Positions 44,488 through 52,603 of a stretch of 64,000 nt of DNA are shown one piece after another. The DNA is taken from assembly GCF_008704205.1 (NCBI RefSeq), contig NZ_VXLC01000030.1:19513-83512 (forward strand). Direction: 5' to 3'. Origin of the DNA: Nocardia colli. Its GTDB lineage: Bacteria > Actinomycetota > Actinomycetes > Mycobacteriales > Mycobacteriaceae. The notes beneath the pieces are model-generated. The model made no database searches. It was not told where the DNA came from and was given only the letters and a program-made list of their open reading frames with translations. Each line of letters opens with the position of its first letter. Position 1 is the first letter of the stretch. Both the position numbers and the translations under genes were made by a program.

Positions 44488-45315
44488 TCAGCCGCGGGAC
44501 AGGTACTGGTCGGCTATTTTGGCGAATTCGTCCAGTTTGTGCAGGGTTTCCGATTCGGGACGGGTGGGCAGGGTGAGGGAGACGCGCGCGATGCCGGCTT
44601 CGGCGTAGGCGTCGAGCAGGGCTGGGTCGGCGTTGGCACCGAGGACTGAGATCGGGAGGTCGTGGCCGTCGAGTTGGGCGAGCTGGGCGGGGATATCGGC
44701 GGGGTCGGCCACGGCGAGCGGGACCCAGCCGACGCCGTGGCGGATCGCGCGCTTGGCGGCGGAGTCGCCGCCGCCGATGAAGATCGGCGGGTGCGGCTGC
44801 TGGACGGGCTTGGGCCAGGCGTAGATGGGATCGAAATCGACGAAGCGGCCGTGGTATTCGGCGAGGTCCTTGGTCCAGATCTCGCGGATGGCCTCGATCT
44901 GCTCGTCGACCAGCGCGCCGCGGGTGCGCGGGTCGGTGCCGTGGTTGGCCATCTCCTCCCGGTTCCAGCCGATGCCGACGCCGAAGACGAAGCGGCCGTT
45001 CGAGATTCGGTCGAGCGTGGCGATCTGCTTGGCGGTGTGGATGAGGTCGCGCTGGACCAGCAGGGTGACCCCGGACGCGAGGATCAACCGCTCGGTCACC
45101 GCCGCGACGGCGGCCAGGGTGACGAACGGATCCTCCACCCGGTAGTACATTCGCGGCAGGTCGCCCCCGCCCGGATAGGCGGTCTCGCGGCTCGCGGGAA
45201 TGTGCGAATGTTCCGCCAGGAACAGCGATTCGAACCCCCGCTCTTCCAACGCCGGGCCAAGCTTCGGACCACTGATGCCCTCGTCGGTGACGAAGGTATT
45301 GATACCGATCTCCAT
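44488..45315 (-). CDS. LLM-class F420-dependent oxidoreductase
   Basis: A 275-residue luciferase-like TIM-barrel protein of the F420-dependent type. Typical segments are GFESLFLAEHSHIP, LILASGVTLLVQRDLIHTAKQIATLDRISNGRFVFGVGIGWNREEM (split here as separate motifs in the barrel) and PIFIGGGDSAAKRAI. It uses reduced deazaflavin F420 rather than FMN, as inferred from subfamily wording. It lies 46 bp downstream of the glycosyltransferase gene on the same strand, so it may be the last gene of the RiPP operon and reduce a peptide-bound group, or it may be independent. Confidence 0.85.
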   Translation of the reverse strand: MEIGINTFVTDEGISGPKLGPALEERGFESLFLAEHSHIPASRETAYPGGGDLPRMYYRVEDPFVTLAAVAAVTERLILASGVTLLVQRDLIHTAKQIATLDRISNGRFVFGVGIGWNREEMANHGTDPRTRGALVDEQIEAIREIWTKDLAEYHGRFVDFDPIYAWPKPVQQPHPPIFIGGGDSAAKRAIRHGVGWVPLAVADPADIPAQLAQLDGHDLPISVLGANADPALLDAYAEAGIARVSLTLPTRPESETLHKLDEFAKIADQYLSRG

Positions 45316-45361
45316 GCGCAGACCAACCGAGGACCTACCGCCGGATATTCCGGGCTACGGG

Positions 45362-47215
45362 TCAGCACAGCTGCACGACGTGATCGATGGCGAATTGCCG
45401 TAGCCGTTCCCGGACTGCGGCCGGTGCGGCGCCGTGGGTTCGTGCGGCGAGGTCGATGAGTTCGTCGACCGTTCGGGCGCCGTCGCAGAGGTCGAGCAGG
45501 TCGCGGGTGGCGGGCGTCAGGCGGAAGATCCGGCCTTTGAGGCTCGGGTGTTTGTGGAACGCGCACAGCCAGGGGTCGCCGTGCACGTAGTCGCCGCGGG
45601 TGGTCAGAGAGTCCATGGCGAGCGTGAATTCGGCTATGCGGAGCAGCGCGCTGCGGGTCGGACGCAATCGGCCGAAGTCGGGGTCGCGTCGTGCGCCGGC
45701 TGAGCGGGTGAAGGCCGGGTGGACGGCGGCATGGTCCGTGTCAACCGCCAGCCAGAGGCGATGTTGCTCGAAGCGGATGATCTCGCGGACGGTGTCGAGT
45801 GGGTGGTCCAGGTGTGTGTCCTCATCGACGGATTCGGCGATGAGCGTCGCGAAATCCTGCGCGCTGATCGGTGTCGCGCGGTGCAGTAGTTGCTCGACTC
45901 GACCGTTGAGGATGGCCATGGTTTGCGGCATGTTCTTGCGCAGCAACGGAAGTACTGCGTCGGCGGCCGGTTGGAGCGGTCTGCCATGAATCACGGCATC
46001 GAACATCGACTCGTAGGAAGCGCCCAGTTCGTCGTTGTCCGCCAAGGGAATCCGCTTGGCACTCTGTCGTCCGAATTCGACCGCGGCTACCGGGTTCTCG
46101 ATTACCTCAGCGAGAACCGCAGCCAGTCCGTCGATATCGCGAGGGTCTTCGACGACGCGAGCATTGTCGCGCAGCTCCGGCCAATACGGCTGGGTGCGAA
46201 CCACTTCCGCGGACAGCACCGCGCAGGTTCCGCTGCTGAGCAGTTCCATCGGCAGCCCGGGGCGGTGCACCTCCACCGGGAAATCCCGTTCCAGGCCGCA
46301 CACCGCGGTGCAGGCCCGCAATATCTCGGGAACGCGCCAGTGCGGCAGGAAGGGGAGTGTCCAGGTCACGTCGGCGAGGCCGAGTTCGTCCACCGCGGTG
46401 AGGAAGCGCCGGCGTTCGGTGCCGCCCGACATGACCACGAAGTTGAATCGCATGCCGCGCCGGCGCAATCGCGCGAGCGCTTCGATGAGGTCGTAGGAGC
46501 CCTTGGTGATCCCGAGCTTGCCGTACACGCCGATCGTGGCGACGCCGGGATCGAGGGGCGCGGTATTGCGCACCCACGGTGCGTCGCTCAGCCGCGCGAC
46601 TAGCGCCGACAGGTCGGCGACCGGGCCATCGGGGGTGAACTCTGGTGGCAGCGAAGCCCGGGGGATCGGGGCGATCCGATTGAGCGGAATCCCCAACCCG
46701 GTCAGATTCCGGTCGCCGACAACAAGATCCGCGCGCCGCAAGACCTCCCGGTAGGCCTGGCCCAACTCCGGGTGATCGAGCAGGCGCGTCCGATCGCTGC
46801 CCGCGTGCTGGACGACGTGCGGAACCCCGGTCCAGGACGCGGCCAGATGGGCGCTCAACCCGTAGGGCTCCAAGTAGGCCGAGAACACGAGATCTGCCCC
46901 GTGCAGCCGGATTTCCTCGGTCGCAAGCGCGGCAAGCTTGGTCGCGAACGGATTGGCGGTAGGGATGCACGCCCGTGCACGCTCCCACCGACCGGTCGAG
47001 ATCACCCGAACCGCACCGCCATTGGGAAACGTCGCCTCGAGTTGCCGGAAATCGCTCTCGTCGAGCTGGATTCGGTAGTCGTCCTCGACCTCGTCGGCAT
47101 TGGTCACCACGTCCACCTGGTGCCCGCGTTCGGCCAGCGACCGCGCCATCCAGTAGCAGTGCGCGCTCACCCCGCCCTGGATCGGCGGATACTTCATTAC
47201 CGCGCAAATGCGCAT
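45362..47215 (-). CDS. GT4-type glycosyltransferase with C-terminal PqqD-like domain
   Basis: A 617-residue fusion. Residues 1-410 are a GT-B glycosyltransferase of family 4: MRICAVMKYPPIQGGVSAHCYWMARSLAERGH at the donor face, IGVYGKLGITKGSYDLIEALARL and LPMELLSSGTCAVLS near the nucleotide-sugar site. A helical linker follows. Residues about 550-617 (HKHPSLKGRIFRLTPATRD, then LLDLCDGARTVDELIDLAAR) look like a PqqD/RRE-type winged helix, which in RiPP systems binds precursor leaders. The ATG shares one base with the stop of the MNIO partner gene (TGATG). The context suggests it glycosylates the Cys-rich peptide; the sugar is unknown. Confidence 0.82.
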   Translation of the reverse strand: MRICAVMKYPPIQGGVSAHCYWMARSLAERGHQVDVVTNADEVEDDYRIQLDESDFRQLEATFPNGGAVRVISTGRWERARACIPTANPFATKLAALATEEIRLHGADLVFSAYLEPYGLSAHLAASWTGVPHVVQHAGSDRTRLLDHPELGQAYREVLRRADLVVGDRNLTGLGIPLNRIAPIPRASLPPEFTPDGPVADLSALVARLSDAPWVRNTAPLDPGVATIGVYGKLGITKGSYDLIEALARLRRRGMRFNFVVMSGGTERRRFLTAVDELGLADVTWTLPFLPHWRVPEILRACTAVCGLERDFPVEVHRPGLPMELLSSGTCAVLSAEVVRTQPYWPELRDNARVVEDPRDIDGLAAVLAEVIENPVAAVEFGRQSAKRIPLADNDELGASYESMFDAVIHGRPLQPAADAVLPLLRKNMPQTMAILNGRVEQLLHRATPISAQDFATLIAESVDEDTHLDHPLDTVREIIRFEQHRLWLAVDTDHAAVHPAFTRSAGARRDPDFGRLRPTRSALLRIAEFTLAMDSLTTRGDYVHGDPWLCAFHKHPSLKGRIFRLTPATRDLLDLCDGARTVDELIDLAARTHGAAPAAVRERLRQFAIDHVVQLC

Positions 47216-47961
47216 CAGCCCGCCCGGTTTCCGTCGAGCAGCCGTTCCTGCCGGGCGAACCGCACCACCGGCTCGGCCGCGGGCGGATACGGTGCGCCGG
47301 ACCGCAGGACGCGATAAGCCTGCTCGCCCAGGCGATAACAGGCCAGCGCGGAGCGTCCGGCGACCTTGACCAAGGCGATGCGGATCGGCGTCGCCGTGCC
47401 GTCGCTGGGGACTTCGCCGGTGCGCATCCACTCGTTGTGCTGGGCAACCACATCGGTGTCGAACTCGGCGAGCCGCACGTGCGCGCCGAGTTCGGACCCG
47501 TCGTCCGTCGCGTGCTCGGCCGCGAGAGTGGCTGCCGGGTCGTACAACAACTCCAGGCGCAGCACCTCGTACCTGGCGAGGTCGGCCATGTGCTGCCGCC
47601 CGCTGGTCACCAGATAGTCGAGAAACCTTGTCCCCTCGGCCAATACCCGCTTGTGATTCTGCTGACCCTCGACGTGCACCGGCGGATAGCGCCGGATGAA
47701 GTCGCCGAGCAACTCGTGCTGATGCGGCGCCGCGGACAGGGTGGCGGGCAGGCAGCGGGCGAGCATGTCCAGTCGCTTGTTCGTCACCGAGCGGATGTTG
47801 ATGTCGAGCTGCCGGCGATCGGCGGCGACCAGCAGATCCAGCTCGGTCCGGGTGAGCCCGAACCGGGCGGCCAGCTCGGTCGGCCGCTCGTCCAACAGGA
47901 TTCGCGCGTCGCCGGCGGTGAGCAGCTCCGCCAGCGCCCGCTGGAAACCGCTGCCGGTCAT
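47215..47961 (-). CDS. MNIO partner-like protein of the RiPP locus
   Basis: A 248-residue soluble, mostly helical protein. The N-terminal 90 residues (FQRALAELLTAGDARILLDERPTELAARFGLT) resemble the putative DNA-binding/DUF2063-like partners that accompany DUF692 enzymes and help present the precursor. The remainder (HEYPPVHVEGQQ-like motif, read as RRYPPVHVEGQQ, and RYEVLRLELLYDP) is similar in layout. It overlaps the DUF692 gene by 4 bp (ATGA) and the glycosyltransferase by 1 bp. I assign it by position and general pattern; sequence identity to a named family is not certain. Confidence 0.65.
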   Translation of the reverse strand: MTGSGFQRALAELLTAGDARILLDERPTELAARFGLTRTELDLLVAADRRQLDINIRSVTNKRLDMLARCLPATLSAAPHQHELLGDFIRRYPPVHVEGQQNHKRVLAEGTRFLDYLVTSGRQHMADLARYEVLRLELLYDPAATLAAEHATDDGSELGAHVRLAEFDTDVVAQHNEWMRTGEVPSDGTATPIRIALVKVAGRSALACYRLGEQAYRVLRSGAPYPPAAEPVVRFARQERLLDGNRAG

Positions 47962-48797
47962 CCGCCCACCACCGAACCGATCGCCGCCCTGGCCCGGCGC
48001 AGGTCCGCGGTGAGTTCGTCGAAGTCGTCCGGAAACTCTTGGTCGCGTTCGAGAATGACGCACCGCAAGGCCGGCGTCCGGTCGGACACGTACTCCAGCA
48101 GCTCCCACACCTCGGCGGGCACCGGGGCCGAATGCGAGTCCAGCAGTGTGCCTTCCGACCAGTAGCCGCCCGCCAGATGCATCTGCACCACCCGTTCGAG
48201 CGGGATCGAGTTCAGGAACTCGATCGGGTCGTAGCCGTGGTTGGTGGCGTTGACGAAGACGTTCGTCAGGTCGAGAAGCAGGCCGCAGCCCGCCTTTTCG
48301 ACCACCCGCGTGATGAACTCGGCTTCGGACAACTCGGCCGGGAAGTCCAGGTGATAGGTGATGTTCTCCAGCAGGAACGGGGTTCCGACCTGCTCCTGCA
48401 CCTGCCGTGCCTTGTCCGCGATGTCGTCGGCGAGGTCCCGCGTGCGCATCAGCGGGGTCAACTGGCCGATCGAGACGCCGCCCGCCCGGGTGAAGGACAG
48501 GTGGTCGCTGCACCACGGTGCGCGGACCCGTGCCACCAGCTGGGCGAGATCATCGAGATAGGTGAGGTCGAGCGGTCCCTCGGTGCCGATCGACATCTCG
48601 ATTCCGTGCGGTACCAACGCAAACCGGTCGCGGAGCTGTTCGAGGGGGCCGCCCACCGGCGTGTCGAGAAAGTTCTCGGTGATGATCTCCAGGCAGTCGA
48701 TCGGTTCCTGGTTCGCCATGATCGCGGCGTCCAGTTCCCGGCGATATCCGAGACCCACCCCGAGCGCAGGCAGGCGGCCGAGGTCGAAATCAGGCAT
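47958..48797 (-). CDS. DUF692 / MNIO multinuclear iron peptide-modifying enzyme
   Basis: A 279-residue TIM-barrel of the MNIO family (MbnB, TglH and ChrH type), iron enzymes that oxidise Cys or other residues in ribosomal peptides. Candidate metal ligands appear in order: LVPHGIEMSIG, WCSDHLSF, LLENITYHL, LLDLTNVFVNATNHG, VQMHLAGGY, DSHSAPVP and ILERDQEFP, the full set of His/Asp/Glu/Asn motifs. The start is ATG 48797, which overlaps the precursor's 3' end by 8 bp; an upstream frame start at 48815 lies inside the precursor core. The downstream partner overlaps by 4 bp. Predicted job: oxidative remodelling of the six cysteines in the precursor core. Confidence 0.92.
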   Translation of the reverse strand: MPDFDLGRLPALGVGLGYRRELDAAIMANQEPIDCLEIITENFLDTPVGGPLEQLRDRFALVPHGIEMSIGTEGPLDLTYLDDLAQLVARVRAPWCSDHLSFTRAGGVSIGQLTPLMRTRDLADDIADKARQVQEQVGTPFLLENITYHLDFPAELSEAEFITRVVEKAGCGLLLDLTNVFVNATNHGYDPIEFLNSIPLERVVQMHLAGGYWSEGTLLDSHSAPVPAEVWELLEYVSDRTPALRCVILERDQEFPDDFDELTADLRRARAAIGSVVGG

Positions 48798-48930
48798 AGC
48801 ACATGCAGCAGCCACCGCAGCTGCAGCAGGGGAGCACGCCCATGATGCGGTTCTCGGTGGCGCCCTCGTCCTCCGCCAGCTCGACGCGCTCGAAGAGGTA
48901 TGGATCCATCAGTTCTACTGCGACCGACAT
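48790..48930 (-). CDS. Cys-rich RiPP precursor peptide (46 aa)
   Basis: ATG 48930 with AAGGTGAG about 6 nt upstream opens a 46-residue peptide. The leader (residues 1-34) is acidic and starts MSVAVELMDPYLFERVELAE; it carries an EDEGATENRIMGVLP hinge. The C-terminal core is CCSCGGCCMCYA, with cysteines at 35, 36, 38, 41, 42 and 44. The stop overlaps the DUF692 ATG by 8 bp, so translation is coupled to the modifying enzyme. Cys pairs separated by Ser, Gly-Gly and Met are the likely sites for thiooxazole, oxazolone/thioamide or metal-binding modifications, as seen with other MNIO enzymes. The core sequence does not match any product I know. Confidence 0.85.
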   Translation of the reverse strand: MSVAVELMDPYLFERVELAEDEGATENRIMGVLPCCSCGGCCMCYA

Positions 48931-49168
48931 TGTTCTCACCTTTCGTCAGGTACCGAGCAGTCAGCATGGGCCGGGCCGGTGGCTGTCGGACAGGGAGTAC
49001 GGACCCATGGTCGCCGGGAATCTTTCCCGGACGGCTGGGAAGGCACACGGGTGCCGGGTTCGGTCAGCGGTCCGGCTTCTTCCCATACGGGCCAGGTCAG
49101 CGCACGCTCGAGCGGGACAGCGCGGGGAACCGGGCTGATATCCAGGACCGTGCAGGGGGTTGATCACT

Positions 49169-49885
49169 GTGCTGCCGAAGGCCGCTGCCCAGCGGCGAAC
49201 GTTCGGGCCGGAGCTTTCGGTCATCGACGGCATCGGTGCGACATTGACCGGAACGCGACCGTTGACCGTGGTGCTCGCCGACGACCACGCGGTGGTCCGG
49301 GCGGGTTTGCGGTCGCTGCTGAGCTCCGTCGACTGGATCGAGATCGTCGCCGAGACCACCGCGGACGGTGCGTTGCGCGAGGCGGTGCTGAGCCGGCCGG
49401 ATGTGCTGATCCTCGGGCAGTGGCGGCATCCCGAAAGCGGGGCGGTCATCGGCGAATTGGCGCGGTCCGCGCCGGGGGTCGCGGTGCTGGTGTTCAGCGT
49501 CGGCGAGGACGACGAGTCGGTGTTCGCGGCGATCCGGGCCGGCGCGGGCGGCTGTCTGCGTGATGCCGCGGACCGCGACGACATCCTGCACGCGATCTGC
49601 GCGGTGTCCGCGGGCTGGGTCGTATTGAGTCCACACATCGGCGGCAGGCTCGCGGCCATGCTGGCCGACCCCACTCGGCATGCCCGTCCGTTTCCGGATC
49701 TGACCACCAGGGAATTCGATGTGCTGACCCATGTCGCCGCCGGGTTATCGAATGCGGCTATCGCCGCCGAACTCCAGTTGGCGCCGAAAACGATCAGTAA
49801 CTATCTGTCCCGCATCTTTACCAAACTCGGTGTCGCGGATCGCGCCAACGCGATCGTGCGCGCACGCGATGCGGGGCTGGGATGA
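49169..49885 (+). CDS. NarL/LuxR-type response regulator with degenerate receiver
   Basis: About 238 residues: a receiver-like domain followed by a LuxR-type HTH (LTTREFDVLTHVAAGLSNAAIAAELQLAPKTISNYL and VADRANAIVRAR). In the receiver the acidic pair is VVLADDHAVVRAG, but the beta-3 position that normally holds the phospho-acceptor Asp reads DVLILGQWRHPESG, so Gly replaces Asp. The switch Thr/Lys region is also weak. It therefore probably does not respond to a kinase and may be constitutively active or respond to another ligand. Starts at TTG 49160 or GTG 49169 are possible; the AGGGGG tract fits the latter. It diverges from the RiPP operon and is the likely local regulator. Confidence 0.85.
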   Translation: MLPKAAAQRRTFGPELSVIDGIGATLTGTRPLTVVLADDHAVVRAGLRSLLSSVDWIEIVAETTADGALREAVLSRPDVLILGQWRHPESGAVIGELARSAPGVAVLVFSVGEDDESVFAAIRAGAGGCLRDAADRDDILHAICAVSAGWVVLSPHIGGRLAAMLADPTRHARPFPDLTTREFDVLTHVAAGLSNAAIAAELQLAPKTISNYLSRIFTKLGVADRANAIVRARDAGLG

Positions 49886-50027
49886 GTACTGGGCGGTCGA
49901 CTGTGAAGTGTCGGTTGTTCGACCGACAACAGGGTTTCCGGTACGTATTCCGGTGTAGAGTTCAACTACTTTCCTCGGGTCCCGAAGCGCGGCTCGCTGC
50001 GTATTGGTGCCGTCTCTGGAGTTGTGC

Positions 50028-50336
50028 ATGCCGATGAGTAGCGATAAGACTGATTTGCGCATTAGTGCCGCGCCCAGCGTCGGTGGTGGGTCGGGCAAAC
50101 TGGAACCGGATCTGGTGTGGCAGTGGGTGAAGTCGATGACGGCCAGTCGGCGGACCGCTCAGCGCCTCGGCGGGGAATTCCCGACGGTGTCCTCGAATGT
50201 AATCCAGGCGGCCGTCGCGCAAGCCCGCGCCGAACTGCATCCACTACTGGCCGACTCGCTCACGGAAATGACCGAATTGCTTGCCCGCGAACGTATCCGG
50301 CGAGCCACCCGATCGATGAACGGACGGCGCAGATGA
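50028..50336 (+). CDS. Hypothetical protein
   Basis: A 102-residue helical protein (KLEPDLVWQWVKSMTASRRTAQRLGGEFPTVSSNVIQAAVAQARAEL, then HPLLADSLTEMTELLARERIRRATR). No membrane helix or signal. GGAG lies 6-7 nt before ATG 50028. I do not recognise the family; the composition resembles small actinobacterial proteins of unknown role. It is convergent with lsr2. Confidence 0.6.
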   Translation: MPMSSDKTDLRISAAPSVGGGSGKLEPDLVWQWVKSMTASRRTAQRLGGEFPTVSSNVIQAAVAQARAELHPLLADSLTEMTELLARERIRRATRSMNGRRR

Positions 50337-50345
50337 AAAAGCCGC

Positions 50346-50385
50346 GGGCTCGGCAGGGCAGCACCAGGTCTGCGCGGCCGAGCCC
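50346..50385 (-). terminator. Terminator of lsr2
   Basis: GGGCTCGGC (50346-50354) pairs with GCCGAGCCC (50377-50385). On the minus strand the stem is followed by GCGGCTTTTTC, so it fits a rho-independent end for lsr2. Confidence 0.85.
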
Positions 50386-50406
50386 GACTCGGCGTTCCGG
50401 GTGGAC

Positions 50407-50742
50407 CTACATGCTCGCCTTCTTGTAGGCGTCCACGACCTCGGCCGAAATCCGCCCGCGGCTCGACACATCAATACCCTTCTGGCGTGCCCATTCACGG
50501 ATGACACCGGTCTGCTCCCGCCCGGCCGCCGGCTGCGAGCGCGTGCTCGTACCCCGCGGTGCGCGTCCGACCTTGCGGGCCGTCGCGGTCCACTCCGCGA
50601 AAATGCCGCGGAGTTGCTTGGCGTTCAGTGCCGACAGATCCATCTCGTAGGCCACGCCATCCAAGGTGAAGTGCACTGTTTCTTCGGCCTGGGACTTGCC
50701 GTCGTAGTCGTCGACCAGTGTCACAACGACCTTGCGTGCCAT
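50407..50742 (-). CDS. lsr2: Nucleoid-associated protein Lsr2
   Basis: Lsr2 is an H-NS-like AT-rich DNA binder that silences xenogeneic genes and bridges DNA. The 111-residue protein starts MARKVVVTLVDDYDGKSQAEETV (dimerisation domain). It ends with the AT-hook-like DNA-binding half, REQTGVIREWARQKGIDVSSRGRI-SAEVVDAYKKA, including the RGR tripeptide read as SRGR. It has its own terminator and is a single-gene unit. Its presence supports an actinomycete origin. Confidence 0.96.
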   Translation of the reverse strand: MARKVVVTLVDDYDGKSQAEETVHFTLDGVAYEMDLSALNAKQLRGIFAEWTATARKVGRAPRGTSTRSQPAAGREQTGVIREWARQKGIDVSSRGRISAEVVDAYKKASM

Positions 50743-50877
50743 GGAGTTTCCCCTTCGTAGATGCTCGAATGTGTAGAAGCGACAATCGTAGACCCATGGA
50801 ATGACGCGTGGACTTCGCGGTATCCGTGTTCGAACAATCCGAACTGGATGAGAAGCTGATCTGTGCTCGAGACTTCG

Positions 50878-51939
50878 ATGACCGATGCCGTTCGCCGGCA
50901 TGATCCAGCGGTGCGCGGGTTCGCCAGTGACAACTATGCCGGGGTGCATCCGGAGGTGCTGGCGGCGCTCGCGCTGGCCAACGGCGGCCACCAGATCGCC
51001 TACGGCGGGGACGACTACACCGCGCATCTGCAACAGGTGTTCGCGCGGCATTTCGGCGAGCGGGCCAGCGCGTATCCGGTATTCAACGGCACCGGCGCGA
51101 ATGTCGTTTCGCTGCAAGCGCTGCTGCCCCGATGGGGTGCGGTGATCGCGGCCGAGTCGGCGCACATCAACATGGACGAGTGCGGTGCGCCGGAGAAGCT
51201 GGCCGGGGTAAAGATTCATACCGTCGCCACTCCGGACGGCAAATTGACTCCGGAGTTGATCGATCGGCAAGCCTACGGGTGGGGCGATGAGCATCGCGCG
51301 CAGCCGCTGGCCGTGTCGATCACGCAGAGCACCGAACTCGGCACCCTTTACACCGTCGAGGAACTGTGCGCGATCTGCGAGCACGCGCACGAACGCGGCA
51401 TGCTCGTGCATGTCGACGGCTCCCGGCTGGCCAACGCGGCCGCCTCGCTCGGCGTGCCGTTGCGCGCGATCACCACCGATGTGGGGGTGGACGTGGTGTC
51501 CTTCGGTGGCACCAAAAATGGTCTGCTGCTTGGTGAATGCGTGGTCGTGCTCGATCCCGGGGCGGTGCGCGACCTGGTCTACCTGCGCAAGATGTCGATG
51601 CAGCTGGCCTCGAAGATGCGGTTCGTCTCGGTGCAGTTCGAGGCGCTGCTCGGCGGGGATCTGTGGTTGCGCAGTGCCGCGCATGCCAACGCGATGGCGA
51701 CGCGACTCGCGGCGGCGGTGCGCGGTATCGACGGTGTGCGGATTGTGCGTCCGGTGCAGGCGAACGCCGTGTTCGCGATTCTGCCGCGGGACGTGACCGA
51801 GCGATTGCAGCAGCGTTATCGGTTCTATCTGTGGGATCAGCACACCGGCGAAGTGCGCTGGATGTGTGCGTTCGACACCACCGAGGACGATATCGATGGG
51901 TTTGCCGAAGCGATTGCCGAGGAGATGAGCAAGGCCTGA
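50878..51939 (+). CDS. Threonine aldolase family PLP enzyme
   Basis: A 353-residue fold-type I PLP protein of the L-threonine aldolase/beta-eliminating lyase family. It splits L-threonine or L-allo-threonine into glycine and acetaldehyde. Key segments: FASDNYAGVHPEVLAAL, the PLP-phosphate site FNGTGANVVSLQAL, the Asp in HVDGSRLANAAAS and the Schiff-base Lys in SFGGTKNGLLLGE. The ATG 50878 is preferred over the GTG at 50863. It converges on the DoxX gene with 4 bp between stops. Confidence 0.88.
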   Translation: MTDAVRRHDPAVRGFASDNYAGVHPEVLAALALANGGHQIAYGGDDYTAHLQQVFARHFGERASAYPVFNGTGANVVSLQALLPRWGAVIAAESAHINMDECGAPEKLAGVKIHTVATPDGKLTPELIDRQAYGWGDEHRAQPLAVSITQSTELGTLYTVEELCAICEHAHERGMLVHVDGSRLANAAASLGVPLRAITTDVGVDVVSFGGTKNGLLLGECVVVLDPGAVRDLVYLRKMSMQLASKMRFVSVQFEALLGGDLWLRSAAHANAMATRLAAAVRGIDGVRIVRPVQANAVFAILPRDVTERLQQRYRFYLWDQHTGEVRWMCAFDTTEDDIDGFAEAIAEEMSKA

Positions 51940-51943
51940 TTCG

Positions 51944-52423
51944 CTAGCCGCGGGTGGGGGCCACGGCTGCCGGAGTTGTGCGTCGCTGTGCGCGGCTGGG
52001 GCGCGGAATCAGCGCACCGACGGCGAATGCGCCGGGGCCGAGCACGGCAATGAGGAAGAACGCCCAGCAGAACATCACCGCGGCCTCGCCGCCATTCTGG
52101 ATCGGCAGGATGCCGGTCTTCAAATGCACGAACAGGAACGCGTAGGCCATCGATCCCGAGCAGAGCAGCGCGGCGATCCGGGTGCCGAGGCCGAGGGTCA
52201 CCAAACCGCCCGCGACCAGCTGGATCGCCGACGCCCACCAGCTCGGCCAGCTGGCGAACTCGGCGACGTGGCCGCTGTGCGGGGCGACCGGCCAGGCGAA
52301 CAGGCCGGACATGCCGTGAATGGCGAACGAGAGTCCGACGAGAATGCGAAACAGGCCGAGCACAATCGCGCCGGGACTGCCCGGGGCGGGACCGGCGTTC
52401 GCTTCGGAAGACAGCAGATGCAT
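51944..52423 (-). CDS. DoxX family membrane protein
   Basis: A 159-residue protein with four membrane helices typical of DoxX: LFRILVGLSFAIHGMSGLF, AIQLVAGGLVTLGLGTRIAALL, YAFLFVHLKTG and AVMFCWAFFLIAVLGPGAFAVG. A basic C-terminal tail follows. DoxX proteins act in redox and thiol stress in mycobacteria (MRC complex) and quinol oxidation in archaea; the exact job here is unknown. GAGGT lies about 7 nt before ATG 52423. Confidence 0.9.
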   Translation of the reverse strand: MHLLSSEANAGPAPGSPGAIVLGLFRILVGLSFAIHGMSGLFAWPVAPHSGHVAEFASWPSWWASAIQLVAGGLVTLGLGTRIAALLCSGSMAYAFLFVHLKTGILPIQNGGEAAVMFCWAFFLIAVLGPGAFAVGALIPRPSRAQRRTTPAAVAPTRG

Positions 52424-52603
52424 GACACGACCTCGAATCCGTCGTTTTCGGATGATCGGAAGCGCCACCCGTATCTGTCACTACGATCCGCAGGCGCGAA
52501 TTGTTCAGCAACTGGCGACGTCGAGTATTCGACGTCCGTGTCCTCCCCACTTGATTCGCCGGTATCCGAGGCGGGGGACCTTCGGCCGCTACAGTCGGAA
52601 GCT

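Noticed and set aside
44244..44576. Short frames in the 410-bp gap before phospholipase C
   Set aside because: Overlapping alternatives on both strands, none with a clear ribosome site or protein-like pattern.
48798..48815. Upstream start of the MNIO enzyme at 48815
   Set aside because: Those codons are the antiphase reading of the precursor's Cys-core; ATG 48797 gives the normal MNIO start.
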